A stretch of 64,000 nt of DNA from Clostridiales bacterium (GTDB taxonomy: Bacteria; Bacillota; Dethiobacteria; Dethiobacterales; Dethiobacteraceae). The translations under genes were made by a program, and so were the position numbers. The DNA lies in the NCBI GenBank assembly GCA_018335855.1, contig JAGXRM010000032.1, positions 58,579 to 122,578 on the forward strand, given 5' to 3'. Numbering within the stretch: the stretch's first letter is position 1; every line of letters starts with the position of its first letter. Below are positions 7,104-15,782 of this stretch, in pieces. Below the pieces are notes generated by a model. It did not search any database. It worked only from the letters and a program-made list of their open reading frames with translations, and was not told the DNA's origin.

Positions 7104-9725
7104 TTATTTCTTCCCTTGTTTTTCCACCAGTATGTCCACTTTTTGCAGCGCTCCGGCTAAATCAGCGGGATTCTTGCCGCCGGCCTGAGCCATGTCCGGG
7201 CGTCCGCCGCCACCGCCGCCGGTGAGTTTAGCCACTTCACCGATGAGCTTGCCGGCATGGTAACCTTGTTTCACTAAATCCTGTGTGACGGCAGTGACAA
7301 GAAGCACCTTGCCTTCAGAGACGGCACCGAGCACGATAATGCCTGACTGCATTTTATTTTTCAGCCGGTCTGCCATCTCCCGCAAAGTTTCCATGTTTCC
7401 AGCGGATACCTGGGCACTGATGACGGGAACACCGCTCTTTTCAGAGAATTTTTCCAGCAGCCCGTCTACTTCCATACCGGCCAGTTTCAGTTGCAACCGT
7501 TGGTATTCCCTTTGCAGTTCTTTATGTTCACCGATGAAATCGGCAATCTTATCCGGGAGAAGCTCAGCCGGTGTTTTTAGCTGCGCTGCGGCAGATTCAA
7601 GAAGCTTTCTGCGCTCATCAAAGTAGCGATAGGCGCCGCCGCCGGTCAGCGCTTCAATACGGCGCAACCCGGCACCGATACCGGACTCGGAGATGATTTT
7701 GAACAAGCCGATTTCGCCGGCACTACCCACATGGGTGCCGCCGCACAGTTCCATGCTGTAGTCACCCACCCGCACGACACGGACAGAATCTCCGTATTTT
7801 TCCTCAAAAAGTGCTGTGGCGCCAATTTCCTTGGCTTCATCCATATTTGTCAGTGTAACATTAACAGGAGGATTCTCCCAAATTTTCTCGTTTACCCGTT
7901 TTTCCACTTCTGTCAGCTGCTCCGGGGAGACAGCGCTTAAATGGGTGAAATCAAAACGCATTCTTTCGGATGAGACCAGGGAGCCGGCCTGTTTTACGTG
8001 TTCGCCCAGTACTTCCCGCAGTGCACGGTGCAACAGGTGGGTAGCCGTATGGTTCCGGCAGATACCGCTCCGTGTTGTCAAATGAACAACGGCAGAAGCA
8101 GCGTCCCCTTCTGCAACCATTCCCACGTCTACTTTGCCCCGGTGGACAACCTGGTCATTGGGTGTCATGATGGTGTCGAGCACAGTAACAGAGCCACCGG
8201 GCGTCCTGATAATACCGGTGTCGCCCACCTGCCCCCCTCTTTCGCCGTAGAATGGAGTTACGGCAAGGACGATATCAACATCTTCGCCTTCGCTTGCCGA
8301 TGTAACCCGCTCACCTTTTTGAAAGAGAGCCAGAATCGATGATACAGTATCGAGTGTGTCATAGCCGACAAACTCAGTTTTTACATCATCAAGCTGTTGC
8401 CACATACTTTCTTCTTTGCTGTAAACCGCGGTGCCGCGGGCACTGCGGCCCCGTTCACGCTGCGCTTCCAAAGCGTCCTGGAAACCCTGCTCATCCAAGG
8501 TTAGTTCATGTTCAGCCAGGATCTCTTTCGTTAAATCAACAGGAAACCCAAACGTATCATAGAGTTTAAAAGCGGCGTCACCGGGGAAGACTCCCCGTTT
8601 GCCGATCTTCCACATTTGCTCATTTAGAATCTTCATACCCTGTTCCAGTGTTTCGTGGAAACGTTCTTCTTCCAGGCGAACCACTTTTTCAATATACTCC
8701 TGCCCTTTAACCAGTTCCTGATAAAATTCTCCGTATTCCCGGACAACCGTATCTACTGCTTTGTACAGGAACGGTTCGCCCACACCCAGCAGTTTGCCGT
8801 GGCGCACAGCACGCCGTAACAACCGGCGCAGCACATAACCGCGGCCTTCATTCCCGGGCAGAATCCCGTCACCGATCATAAATGAAATTCCACGCAAATG
8901 CTCGGTGATAATCCGCAAAGATATGTCCTTACTGTTATCACTGCCGTATACGGCACCGGTTACACTGCTGAAATGATCGAGTAAGGGCCGTACCGTGTCA
9001 ATTTCAAAAAGGTTATTAACCCCCTGCAGCACGACGGCCAGGCGCTCCAAGCCAGCGCCGGTATCAATGTTCTTTTTCGCCAGCGGCTGGTAGCTGCCAT
9101 CTTCAACACAGTTAAACTGAGTAAAAACCAGGTTCCATATTTCCAAGTAGCGGTCGCAATCACAACCTACTTCACAGTTCGGCCGGCCGCAGCCGCGCTC
9201 TGCGCCTAAATCGTAATAGATTTCCGAGCAGGGGCCGCAGGGGCCTTGTCCGATTTCCCAAAAATTATCTTCTTTGCCCAACCGGAAAATCTTTTCCGGC
9301 GGCAGGCCGATTTGTTTGTTCCAGATGTCAAACGCTTCGTCATCATCCTGAAAAACACTGACATAGAGCCTGTCCTCCGGAAGCTTATATCCGGTGGTCA
9401 CTAAATCCCAGGCCCAGGCAATGGCTTCTTCCTTAAAATAGTCACCAAACGAAAAGTTACCCAGCATTTCAAAGAAGGTGGCGTGCCGGGACGTGCGGCC
9501 GACGCGCTCAATATCGGGGGTACGCACGCATTTCTGGCAGGTGGCCATCCGCGGCTGCGGCGGCGTTTTTTCTCCGGTGAAATACGGTTTTAACGGCGCC
9601 ATACCGGCTCCGACTAAAAGAAGCGTGGGGTCGTTTTGTGGTATGAGTGAAAAACTGGGCAGTACGAGATGATCGTGTTTCTTAAAATATTCTAAAAATA
9701 CAGACCGGATATCTTTGGACTTCAT
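7104..9725 (-). CDS. alaS: Alanyl-tRNA synthetase
   Basis: 873 residues. The ATG at 9725 follows AGGGAGGT; a more upstream in-frame start at 9752 lies before that site. Domains in order: class II catalytic core (residues 1-240, with PTLLLVGAGMAPLKPYF and RHATFFEMLGNFSFGDYFKE), tRNA-recognition region, editing domain with the zinc motif NHTATHLLHRAL and later ELCGGTHV, then a coiled coil (about 720-760) and the DHHA1/C-Ala domain with the glycine-rich GGGGGGRPDMAQAGG. It charges tRNA-Ala and clears mischarged serine. A consensus sigma-A promoter lies at 9758-9786. There is no room for a T-box leader. Confidence 0.97.
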   Translation of the reverse strand: MKSKDIRSVFLEYFKKHDHLVLPSFSLIPQNDPTLLLVGAGMAPLKPYFTGEKTPPQPRMATCQKCVRTPDIERVGRTSRHATFFEMLGNFSFGDYFKEEAIAWAWDLVTTGYKLPEDRLYVSVFQDDDEAFDIWNKQIGLPPEKIFRLGKEDNFWEIGQGPCGPCSEIYYDLGAERGCGRPNCEVGCDCDRYLEIWNLVFTQFNCVEDGSYQPLAKKNIDTGAGLERLAVVLQGVNNLFEIDTVRPLLDHFSSVTGAVYGSDNSKDISLRIITEHLRGISFMIGDGILPGNEGRGYVLRRLLRRAVRHGKLLGVGEPFLYKAVDTVVREYGEFYQELVKGQEYIEKVVRLEEERFHETLEQGMKILNEQMWKIGKRGVFPGDAAFKLYDTFGFPVDLTKEILAEHELTLDEQGFQDALEAQRERGRSARGTAVYSKEESMWQQLDDVKTEFVGYDTLDTVSSILALFQKGERVTSASEGEDVDIVLAVTPFYGERGGQVGDTGIIRTPGGSVTVLDTIMTPNDQVVHRGKVDVGMVAEGDAASAVVHLTTRSGICRNHTATHLLHRALREVLGEHVKQAGSLVSSERMRFDFTHLSAVSPEQLTEVEKRVNEKIWENPPVNVTLTNMDEAKEIGATALFEEKYGDSVRVVRVGDYSMELCGGTHVGSAGEIGLFKIISESGIGAGLRRIEALTGGGAYRYFDERRKLLESAAAQLKTPAELLPDKIADFIGEHKELQREYQRLQLKLAGMEVDGLLEKFSEKSGVPVISAQVSAGNMETLREMADRLKNKMQSGIIVLGAVSEGKVLLVTAVTQDLVKQGYHAGKLIGEVAKLTGGGGGGRPDMAQAGGKNPADLAGALQKVDILVEKQGKK

Positions 9726-9757
9726 GCCAAAACCTCCCTGAAAGCGTTTCAAAATCC

Positions 9758-9786
9758 ATTATATAGATGAATAAGAAGTGTGTCAA
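9758..9786 (-). promoter_or_regulatory. Sigma-A promoter of alaS
   Basis: On the minus strand TTGACA (9781-9786) and TATAAT (9758-9763) are separated by exactly 17 bases. The alaS ATG is about 33 bases downstream of the -10 box. Confidence 0.85.
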
Positions 9787-9800
9787 TAAACGGCGAAATA

Positions 9801-10865
9801 CTAACGGTTTGCGGCCAGGTCGACGGCGTGTTTTAAGAAAATTCGCAGCACCGCCGCAAATGGGACAGCAAAGATAAGTCCGGCCAGCCCAAACAACCGT
9901 CCGCCGACAATTAAGACAAAGATCACAATCAGGGGATGGAGGCCAAGGCTGCGACCCAGTACCTGCGGCGCAATGACCTGGCTTTCCAACTGCTGGACAA
10001 TAATGATTACGATGATAACCTTTAATACCAGAGCAGGCGAATTTAACAGTGCGATGAGTACAGCGGGCACGGCACCGATGAGCGGACCGAAATAGGGAAT
10101 GATGTTCGTGAAGCCGGAGATGATGCCCAAAATCAGTGCAAACTCCACACCCAACAGCAACAGTCCCACATACGTTAACAAACCCACAATAAAACAAATA
10201 AAGAGCATGCCGCGAAAATACGCACCAAGGGTACGATCCATCTCACTGCCTACGGTCGCCACCCACTTACGGTAGCGTTTGGGAAAAATAAGCACCAGAG
10301 AACGCTTCAGGCTGTCCATGTCCCGCAAAATATAATAGACCAGCAGAGGAATGATTAAAATAGTGAACATATGGGAGAACAAGCCGAGAATTGTACCTGT
10401 TACCCGTTCAAGAATATCCTGCAGATTATTTTGCAGCGCCATAATATTCTGATCCAAAACGGCACGAACACTCTCAGGCAGGTTAAACCGCTGGTAATCC
10501 GACTGCAGGTGACCAATGAATGCCTGAAACCGACCGGTGTACTCCGGGATCATTTCACCCAATTTCTGCAGTTCAAAGATAAGTGTGGGGATGGTGCCGA
10601 CACCAATTAAAAAGAGCAGAGAAAAAAAAACGGCGTAAATAAGCAGAATCCCCAGGTAGCGCGGCATACGGCGGCTTTCCAGGAATTCCACCAGGGGATT
10701 TAAAATATAGGCAATAATAATAGCGAGAAAAAAGGGCAACAGGACCATGAAGGCCTGGGCTCCGCCCCGGAAAAACCAATATAGCAGGGCAATAATAACG
10801 AAGATTACCAGGGCCAGTACCCCATAGCGAAAATAAAGAACGCGATCTTCCCTGTGACGTTCCAA
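9801..10865 (-). CDS. AI-2E family transporter / PerM-like permease
   Basis: About 354 residues. The start is uncertain: a GTG at 10874 sits inside the GGGGGGTG ribosome site, so the TTG at 10865 is preferred. Hydrophobic helices near residues 15-35, 40-65, 70-95, about 150-175 and several from 200 to 340 fit the 7-8 helix AI-2E exporter/PerM (YrrI-like) family. Recognisable blocks are LPFFLAIIIAYILNPLVEFLE, cut here to 20 at LPFFLAIIIAYILNPLVEFL, and GFTNIIPYFGPLIGAVPAVL. The substrate is not predictable. Its place upstream of alaS is the same as that of yrrI in Bacillus. Confidence 0.85.
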   Translation of the reverse strand: MERHREDRVLYFRYGVLALVIFVIIALLYWFFRGGAQAFMVLLPFFLAIIIAYILNPLVEFLESRRMPRYLGILLIYAVFFSLLFLIGVGTIPTLIFELQKLGEMIPEYTGRFQAFIGHLQSDYQRFNLPESVRAVLDQNIMALQNNLQDILERVTGTILGLFSHMFTILIIPLLVYYILRDMDSLKRSLVLIFPKRYRKWVATVGSEMDRTLGAYFRGMLFICFIVGLLTYVGLLLLGVEFALILGIISGFTNIIPYFGPLIGAVPAVLIALLNSPALVLKVIIVIIIVQQLESQVIAPQVLGRSLGLHPLIVIFVLIVGGRLFGLAGLIFAVPFAAVLRIFLKHAVDLAANR

Positions 10866-10916
10866 ACGGCCCACCCCCCGTTTATCCAGTTTATCTATAT
10901 GCGGGGATTATTACCC

Positions 10917-11123
10917 TCATTCGGCCAACCCGATTATTTCCTCTGCCTGGGCTTCCGCTTCGGCCATCTCGTCCAAGGACACCAGGGTTCCCTCTTCATC
11001 CACATAATACGCCGTAAACTCATCAGGACTACGCACACAGAATTCCACAAAACAGTTCCAGCAGTAATACTGACCGGTTCCCACCTTGCCAGTGTCGATA
11101 CTGCTGCAGATTGGACAATTCAT
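10917..11123 (-). CDS. Small zinc-ribbon protein
   Basis: 68 residues; the ATG at 11123 follows GAGGTGA. The N-terminal half has CPICSS and 'YYCWNCFVEF', a CxxC...CxxC zinc ribbon (residues 3-30). The C-terminal 35 residues are acidic and predicted helical (LDEMAEAEAQAEEIIGLAE). I do not know a named family. The position between the PRC-barrel gene and the permease on the same strand suggests one operon. The ribbon resembles those of small nucleic-acid- or protein-binding factors. Confidence 0.7.
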   Translation of the reverse strand: MNCPICSSIDTGKVGTGQYYCWNCFVEFCVRSPDEFTAYYVDEEGTLVSLDEMAEAEAQAEEIIGLAE

Positions 11124-11140
11124 TTTAATCACCTCAGTAT

Positions 11141-11617
11141 TTACTCTTTGCGGAAGTCAATAATCAGCGCATCTTCCCCGATAGAAAGTAATGGTTGCTG
11201 CTCCATGACAGACCGGCCGCTTAAAATATCATCGATTAGCCCGGAAGAAAGACGCCATCCCGCTATCTTACCGGTCCCTTCATCAAAGAGAATGTCTTCT
11301 ACCACGCCCAGTTCATCGCCGGACTTCGTTAACATCCGTTTTCCCAGGACCCTGTTGGTAGGATGCCCGTCAACGGCAGGATGTTCACCATGAGGGGCCA
11401 ACCCTTCCCGGGCTACAATCACAGCACCATTTCCCAGCCCTAAAATATCCCTGAAGGCGAATATCTTTTTCTGCGGTAGCCAGCCGCCCCCTTCCGCCAC
11501 AAAGGCGACAATAGCCTCACCGTCCCTGTCTAGCAACCATTCACTGACCCGGCCCAGTTCACGGCCGTTGGCAGCATGAACAACAGAAAGGCCTGTAATC
11601 TCACTGGAAAAACGCAC
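11141..11617 (-). CDS. PRC-barrel domain protein
   Basis: 158 residues from a GTG at 11617 that follows GGGGGTG with 5 bases of spacing. It holds two PRC-barrel-like halves. The first spans residues 1-80 (ITGLSVVHAANGRELGRVSE, then EGGGWLPQKKIFAFRDIL). The second spans 85-158 (NRVLGKRMLTKSGDELGVVE, 'DEGTGKIAGWRLSSGLIDDI'). PRC barrels bind protein or RNA partners, and in Firmicutes such two-barrel proteins are linked to sporulation (YlmC/YrrD-like). In Bacillus yrrD also lies near alaS, which supports the call. It is cytoplasmic, without a membrane helix. Confidence 0.8.
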   Translation of the reverse strand: MRFSSEITGLSVVHAANGRELGRVSEWLLDRDGEAIVAFVAEGGGWLPQKKIFAFRDILGLGNGAVIVAREGLAPHGEHPAVDGHPTNRVLGKRMLTKSGDELGVVEDILFDEGTGKIAGWRLSSGLIDDILSGRSVMEQQPLLSIGEDALIIDFRKE

Positions 11618-11671
11618 GGTGGCACCCCCAAAAACCTGCAAAGTAGTATACCCTGTTCTTCAACATTCCAT

Positions 11672-12067
11672 TCAACTGGTATAGCTTTCCAACAACTGCA
11701 TGAGCTCTTGCGTCGTTGAGAACGGCACGCCTTTTTCCAACTGATCCCGGACATCATCCCTGACTTCAAATTCCGTAACATACTGCAGTATTCCGTTTGG
11801 CGGGTTTCCCTGAAAAATAGCAATTCGCTCGCCGTGAACCCCAAGATAGCCGTGCAGGAAAACGTCCCGCTCCGGCTCCCGGTGCGTGTTCTGCTCTACA
11901 ACAGGTGGAGAACTTTGCTCCGGCATCTCTTGCGGCATCGCAGGCGGCGGCAAGGGAGTCTCGCCGCTGTCCGGCCCCCTCAATGACGCCGCAGCAACAA
12001 CTGCGACCAGTGCTAAAAGAATGATGGCCATAATAATCCCGCTTCTTTTTTTACGACGTCTGCGCAA
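11672..12067 (-). CDS. BofC C-terminal-domain-like membrane-anchored protein
   Basis: 131 residues from a TTG at 12067 preceded by GGGGGG. A basic head (RRRRKK) and one membrane helix (residues 9-28) are followed by a Pro/Glu-rich linker (30-68). The C-terminal domain (HGYLGVHGERIAIFQGNPPN, then ILQYVTEFEVRDDVRDQLEK) resembles the C-terminal part of BofC, which restrains the SpoIVB protease in the Bacillus intermembrane space during sporulation. The match is from memory and moderate. Its ribosome site lies inside the terminator arm of the yebC gene, so the two may be coupled by read-through. Confidence 0.6.
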   Translation of the reverse strand: MRRRRKKRSGIIMAIILLALVAVVAAASLRGPDSGETPLPPPAMPQEMPEQSSPPVVEQNTHREPERDVFLHGYLGVHGERIAIFQGNPPNGILQYVTEFEVRDDVRDQLEKGVPFSTTQELMQLLESYTS

Positions 12068-12122
12068 ATAAAAAACCCCCCTTGCACGGTCTTGTTAATA
12101 CAATTCCCGTGCGGGAGGTGTT
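12066..12122 (-). terminator. Terminator after yebC, overlapping the next ribosome site
   Basis: GCACGG (12084-12089) pairs with CCGTGC (12107-12112), extended by C-rich and G-rich arms; on the minus strand it ends in GGGGGGTTTTTTATTTG. The G run is also the ribosome site of the BofC-like gene and the TTG is its start. Confidence 0.75.
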
Positions 12123-12132
12123 TATACAGTTT

Positions 12133-12888
12133 CTACTCGTTCTCAAGCTTTTCAAGTATATCGGCAGGCACATCCAGATTGCTGTAAACACTTTGCACAT
12201 CGTCATGGTCTTCCAGTGCTTCAATCAAGCCCAACGCTTTTCTGGCGTTCTCCAGGTTATCCACTTCTACTGTATTTTCCGGGATCAGGCTGATTTCTGC
12301 TTCACTGAACGTTACTCCCTGGCTTTCCAGCTTCTCTTTCACCGTTTCAAATTCCTCAGGAGCAGTATAAATTTCATAAACACCATCTCCGGCTGCAAAA
12401 TCTTCTGCTCCCGCATCCAGAACCATCATCATCAGTTCGTCCTCATCATACCCTTCTCTGTCCACAGCCAGGTAACCCCGTCGCTTAAACATCCAGGCAA
12501 CACAGTTGCTCTCTCCCAGACTGCCATTCCGCCGGGAAAAAATATGACGGATTTCACCGACTGTCCGGTTACGGTTATCTGTGAGGATGTCCAGCATAAT
12601 TGCCGTCCCTGCAGGCCCGTATCCTTCGTAAATAATTTCTTCGAAGTTCACGCCTTCCAGATCCCCGGTGCCCTTTTGTATGGCCCGCGCAATATTATCA
12701 TTGGGCATATTAACCGCCCGTGCTTTTTGCAGTGCCAGTCGCAGGCGGAAGTTGCTATCCGGGTCGCTGCCGCCCTGCCGGGCCGCGGCCATCAATTCCT
12801 TGGATATTTTCGTAAAGATTTTCCCTTTGGCCGCATCAACCCGTGCTTTTCTATGTTTAATGTTGGCCCATTTTGAGTGACCCGCCAC
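12133..12888 (-). CDS. YebC/PmpR family translation or transcription factor
   Basis: 251 residues, the normal size. It begins with the family signature MAGHSKWANIKHRKARVDAA and has 'GYGPAGTAIMLDILTDNRNR' and 'HIFSRRNGSLGESNCVAWMF' in the expected order. The three-domain fold is known for this family. Members act as DNA-binding regulators (PmpR) or, as shown for TACO1 and YebC2, help ribosomes translate polyproline stretches. The start is a GTG at 12888 with GGAGGAG upstream. In many bacteria yebC lies beside ruvC; here it neighbours a BofC-like and a CoA-binding gene. Confidence 0.93.
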   Translation of the reverse strand: MAGHSKWANIKHRKARVDAAKGKIFTKISKELMAAARQGGSDPDSNFRLRLALQKARAVNMPNDNIARAIQKGTGDLEGVNFEEIIYEGYGPAGTAIMLDILTDNRNRTVGEIRHIFSRRNGSLGESNCVAWMFKRRGYLAVDREGYDEDELMMMVLDAGAEDFAAGDGVYEIYTAPEEFETVKEKLESQGVTFSEAEISLIPENTVEVDNLENARKALGLIEALEDHDDVQSVYSNLDVPADILEKLENE

Positions 12889-12904
12889 GATTTTCTCCTC
12901 CCGT

Positions 12905-13288
12905 TTAACGCCTGCGCAGTTCGCTTAGCACGCAGGCCCGTAGTGCTTCTATTTTATTACCTTTGGCTAAATCCATGGCTTCCAGGGAATCGGCCCCCGG
13001 CTGCATCCAGATATACTTAATTCCCTGCTCCGCACACTGCGGAATTAAGCCAGTGGTCACGGAGGGGGGAACAACACAATTCACCACATCCGGCGTTTCC
13101 GGCAGGGATGCTAAATCCGGATAGACGTGATCTCCGTCCATTTCTGTTAAATGCGGGTTCACAGCATACACTGTATAACCAGCCCGCTTCAGCCTGTCAT
13201 ATACTTTAAAGCCATACTTGCTCCGGTCGGCAGAAACACCGACCACCGCCCAGACTTTTTTATCCAACATTTCATCTGTTACCGACAC
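12905..13288 (-). CDS. CoA-binding domain protein (YccU-like)
   Basis: 127 residues. It has a Rossmann fold with the family pattern: VWAVVGVSADRSKYGFKVYD at the start, then 'GYTVYAVNP' and 'CVVPPSVTTGLIPQCAEQGI', ending with 'IWMQPGA'. YccU-like proteins bind CoA or an acyl-CoA through this domain; a specific role is not established. The start is a GTG at 13288 with GGAGG upstream. The gene is followed by yebC with 16 bases between them, so they are likely one operon. Repeats lie upstream. Confidence 0.85.
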   Translation of the reverse strand: MSVTDEMLDKKVWAVVGVSADRSKYGFKVYDRLKRAGYTVYAVNPHLTEMDGDHVYPDLASLPETPDVVNCVVPPSVTTGLIPQCAEQGIKYIWMQPGADSLEAMDLAKGNKIEALRACVLSELRRR

Positions 13289-13363
13289 TCTGATTCCTCC
13301 AATCTGAATACCCTTTACATTTTACCACCAAATCTTTTGCCGGACAATATATAATTCATTGCG

Positions 13364-13433
13364 TTTTGCGAACCCGGGGACGGTTCTCACGTTGCAAAAC
13401 TGCAATTCGGGGACGGTTCTCAAATTGCAAAAC
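13364..13433 (+). repeat. Two tandem copies of a TTGCAA/GGGACGGTTCTC repeat
   Basis: Copy 1 (13364-13399) and copy 2 (13401-13432) each carry CGGGGACGGTTCTC flanked by TTGC(G)AA-like and TTGCAAAA arms that can pair. The same core recurs near 28.4 kb and 54-55 kb. It lies in the 200-base gap between the CoA-binding gene and uvsE. Confidence 0.8.
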
Positions 13434-13488
13434 TATGCTGCTGGTACTTGCTATAACGTACGGTGGATATAGCAGCACGCGCTGCATT

Positions 13489-14460
13489 CTATGGAATGCT
13501 AATACAGGCGCTGTTCACGATATCGATACCGGGCAGCCGGCCCAGTTCCTTTACCAGCCGAAACATGGCCAGATCCTTTTGCTTGGCTTCCACCATCACA
13601 TCGAAATCGGACGGGTATTCTTTTAATATTTTTAGTATGGGGTAGATGTCATCCGGGTTGATAAAGTCATGATGGCTACGAAAATCGGTTTCGCTTCTCG
13701 GACTGGAGATATGGAGCTTTGGCCGCAAACCTGTGTTTTCCCAGGTGCGAATAAACCGGGGCAGTATATCCTCGAGATCGCTATCCTCTTCATGGTTGCA
13801 GGTATGGTGGTGTACATCAAAAACAAAAGGTATCTGTAATTTTTCACATAGGTAGAGGGTTTCACGGGCAGTAAAGGTTTTGTCATCATTCTCCAGCGTT
13901 AACCGTTTAGCAATGCCGTTTGGTATACGCGCCCAGTTTTCCAGGAAGCGTTCCAGGGAGCTTTCTTTATCATTGTAACCGCCCCCGACGTGAATAATCA
14001 GTTTTGCGTAATCGTCCAACCCCATAGCATTAAAAATAAGGCAATGATGGGCCAAATCAGTCACGGATGCCGTAAAGACTTCCTCTCTGGGAGAATTAAT
14101 TAAAGTATAGTGGTCAGGGTGAAAGCTAACGCGGATGCCGTTCTTCCTGATAAACCTGCCGAGTTCAGCTAACGGCTGCTTTAGCTCCCGCAGGTAACCC
14201 CAGTGAACGAGGTCAGGATGGGTAGCCAGAGGAATAATTTTAGATGAGAACCGGTATAGCCTTACGTGGTTCGCTGCGCAATAATGAAGCAGGCGCAAGC
14301 AGTTCGTCAGGTTTTCACGCGCAATCTGCCGAACTTTCTCAAGCGCCGTATCAGGGCTGCTTTCATATAGTTTACGGTATGTTTTATGGGTGACAGCCTT
14401 GGAAGGGGAGGCATGTTCAAGAGTCATGGATATGGCCACAAAACCAAAGTAAACGAGCAT
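13489..14460 (-). CDS. uvsE: UV DNA damage endonuclease (UVDE family)
   Basis: 323 residues from the ATG at 14460 (CAGGTGAG upstream). It begins MLVYFGFVAISM, as UvsE proteins do, and has the TIM-barrel metal-site blocks NHVRLYRFSSKIIPLATHPD, 'RVSFHPDHYTLINSP', 'LIIHVGGGYNDKESSLERF', 'LTLENDDKTFTARETL', 'PFVFDVHHHTCN' and 'KLHISSPR'. The enzyme nicks DNA 5' of UV photoproducts and other lesions using divalent metals. It stands alone with repeats on its 3' side. The family occurs in spore formers and in radiation-resistant bacteria. Confidence 0.93.
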   Translation of the reverse strand: MLVYFGFVAISMTLEHASPSKAVTHKTYRKLYESSPDTALEKVRQIARENLTNCLRLLHYCAANHVRLYRFSSKIIPLATHPDLVHWGYLRELKQPLAELGRFIRKNGIRVSFHPDHYTLINSPREEVFTASVTDLAHHCLIFNAMGLDDYAKLIIHVGGGYNDKESSLERFLENWARIPNGIAKRLTLENDDKTFTARETLYLCEKLQIPFVFDVHHHTCNHEEDSDLEDILPRFIRTWENTGLRPKLHISSPRSETDFRSHHDFINPDDIYPILKILKEYPSDFDVMVEAKQKDLAMFRLVKELGRLPGIDIVNSACISIP

Positions 14461-14544
14461 CGTACTCACCTGCGTTTTTTTGTAGTATGTTACCCCTTTA
14501 TTCAGCGAATAATAGGGGTAGTGTTTTGATAAGGATGCAATATA

Positions 14545-15686
14545 GTGAGCTCACAAATAATTGACTTTAAGACGCCACCCCATTCTTACTGGATGGCTTC
14601 AACAGACAGAACAGACTACCCGGTTTTGTGTGAAGATGTACACGTTGATGTTGCTATCATTGGCGGAGGAATTTCCGGTATTACCTGTGCGTATCTGCTA
14701 AAAAAAGAAGGGTACCGTGTGGCAGTTATTGAAGCGTAAATATCTTCTCCCTCTGGCTGGGCAGATTCCCGGCAACGGAAGCCACATCTTTGAACAAACC
14801 AGGATTTTTGATATTGATGGAGACAGTCCATATATTCTTAAATCGGTGAAGAGAAACAAAGTAACGGCTGATAAAGTGATTATTGCCTCTCATTACCCGA
14901 TTTATAATAAGGCGGGGTTGTATACGGCGAGAATATATCCTGACCGGTCGTATGTTGTGGCGATAAAAGCGGAGGAGCCCTATCCAGGCGGTATGTATAT
15001 TAATGCTGAAACGCCCAGTCGTTCGTTACGCTTTCAACCATTTGAAGGTGGAAAGCTGATTCTGGTTGGCGGTGAGAACCATAAAACCGGACAGGGCGGG
15101 GATACCACACAGCACTATCAAAAGCTGGTGGATTTTGCCCGCGACACGTTTACAGTTGAAGAGATTCTTTATCGATGGTCCACTCATGACTGCATGACGG
15201 TGGATAGTTTGCCTTATGCCGGCTATTTCACAGCAGATAAACAGAATTTGTTTGTGGCTACCGGCTACCAGAAATGGGGCATGACCAACAGTATGGCTGC
15301 ATCCATGGTCATGGCATGATGTTTATAATCCTTCACGACAGACCATTGCTGCCTCGGCCAAAACATTTGTGGTGGAAAACCTGAATGTGGCGGCACAATT
15401 AGTAAGCGGTAAGCTCACATCTTTGCCCAAAGATGTTGACATCAACAACGGGGAAGCAAACGTTTTTGATATCGACGGTGACCGGGTAGGAGCATACCGG
15501 GATCAGCAGGGTACCCTACATATTGTAGATACCACCTGTACCCATCTGGGTTGTGAATTAAATTGGAACTCCGCAGAGACGTCCTGGGATTGTCCATGCC
15601 ACGGGTCAAGGTTTACCTATGAGGGTGAAATTATTGAAGGCCCTACAGTTAAACCTTTAAAGACGGGGAAAGAACAAATTGACTAA
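14545..15686 (+). pseudogene. Broken FAD-dependent oxidoreductase with C-terminal Rieske domain (YhfW-like)
   Basis: Three pieces of one gene remain. Piece 1 (14545-14739; GTG start, ribosome site AAGGATG) has the N-terminal motif VDVAIIGGGISGITCAYLL and stops right after 'VAVIEA'. Piece 2, in another frame (about 14750-15319), resumes with 'QIPGNGSHIFEQTRIFDIDG' and runs to 'YQKWGMTNSMAASMVMA'. Piece 3 (about 15318-15686) continues 'DVYNPSRQT' and ends in a Rieske domain with CTHLGCELNW and 'CPCHGSRF', the two Cys-His pairs for a 2Fe-2S cluster. Judged by intact relatives, about 100-130 residues are missing between pieces 1 and 2 and roughly a dozen between 2 and 3. The protein would have been a flavin/Rieske redox enzyme of unknown substrate. 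Confidence 0.85.
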
Positions 15687-15714
15687 TAGCAAAAGAATTG
15701 TGTAGTTCATATTT

Positions 15715-15753
15715 AAGGCTCAACCGTCTGCTGATAAGCGATAGTTGAGCCTT
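15715..15753. terminator. Bidirectional terminator-like hairpin
   Basis: AAGGCTCAAC (15715-15724) pairs with GTTGAGCCTT (15744-15753). It lies between the Rieske pseudogene and the convergent GGDEF gene and could serve both. Confidence 0.75.
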
Positions 15754-15782
15754 CTTTAGAAAAATTATCCACTTATTTTTCT

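Noticed and set aside
9726..9800. T-box leader for alaS
   Set aside because: Only 75 bases separate the permease stop and the alaS start, and a consensus promoter occupies them; no T-box sequence is present.
9682..10197. A 171-codon open frame on the minus strand within the permease gene
   Set aside because: It lies in another frame of the AI-2E permease gene, has no ribosome site and reads as a mix of Cys, His and Arg without family sense.
12082..12876. A 264-codon open frame on the plus strand inside yebC
   Set aside because: It is antisense to the strongly conserved YebC reading frame and shows no family sense.
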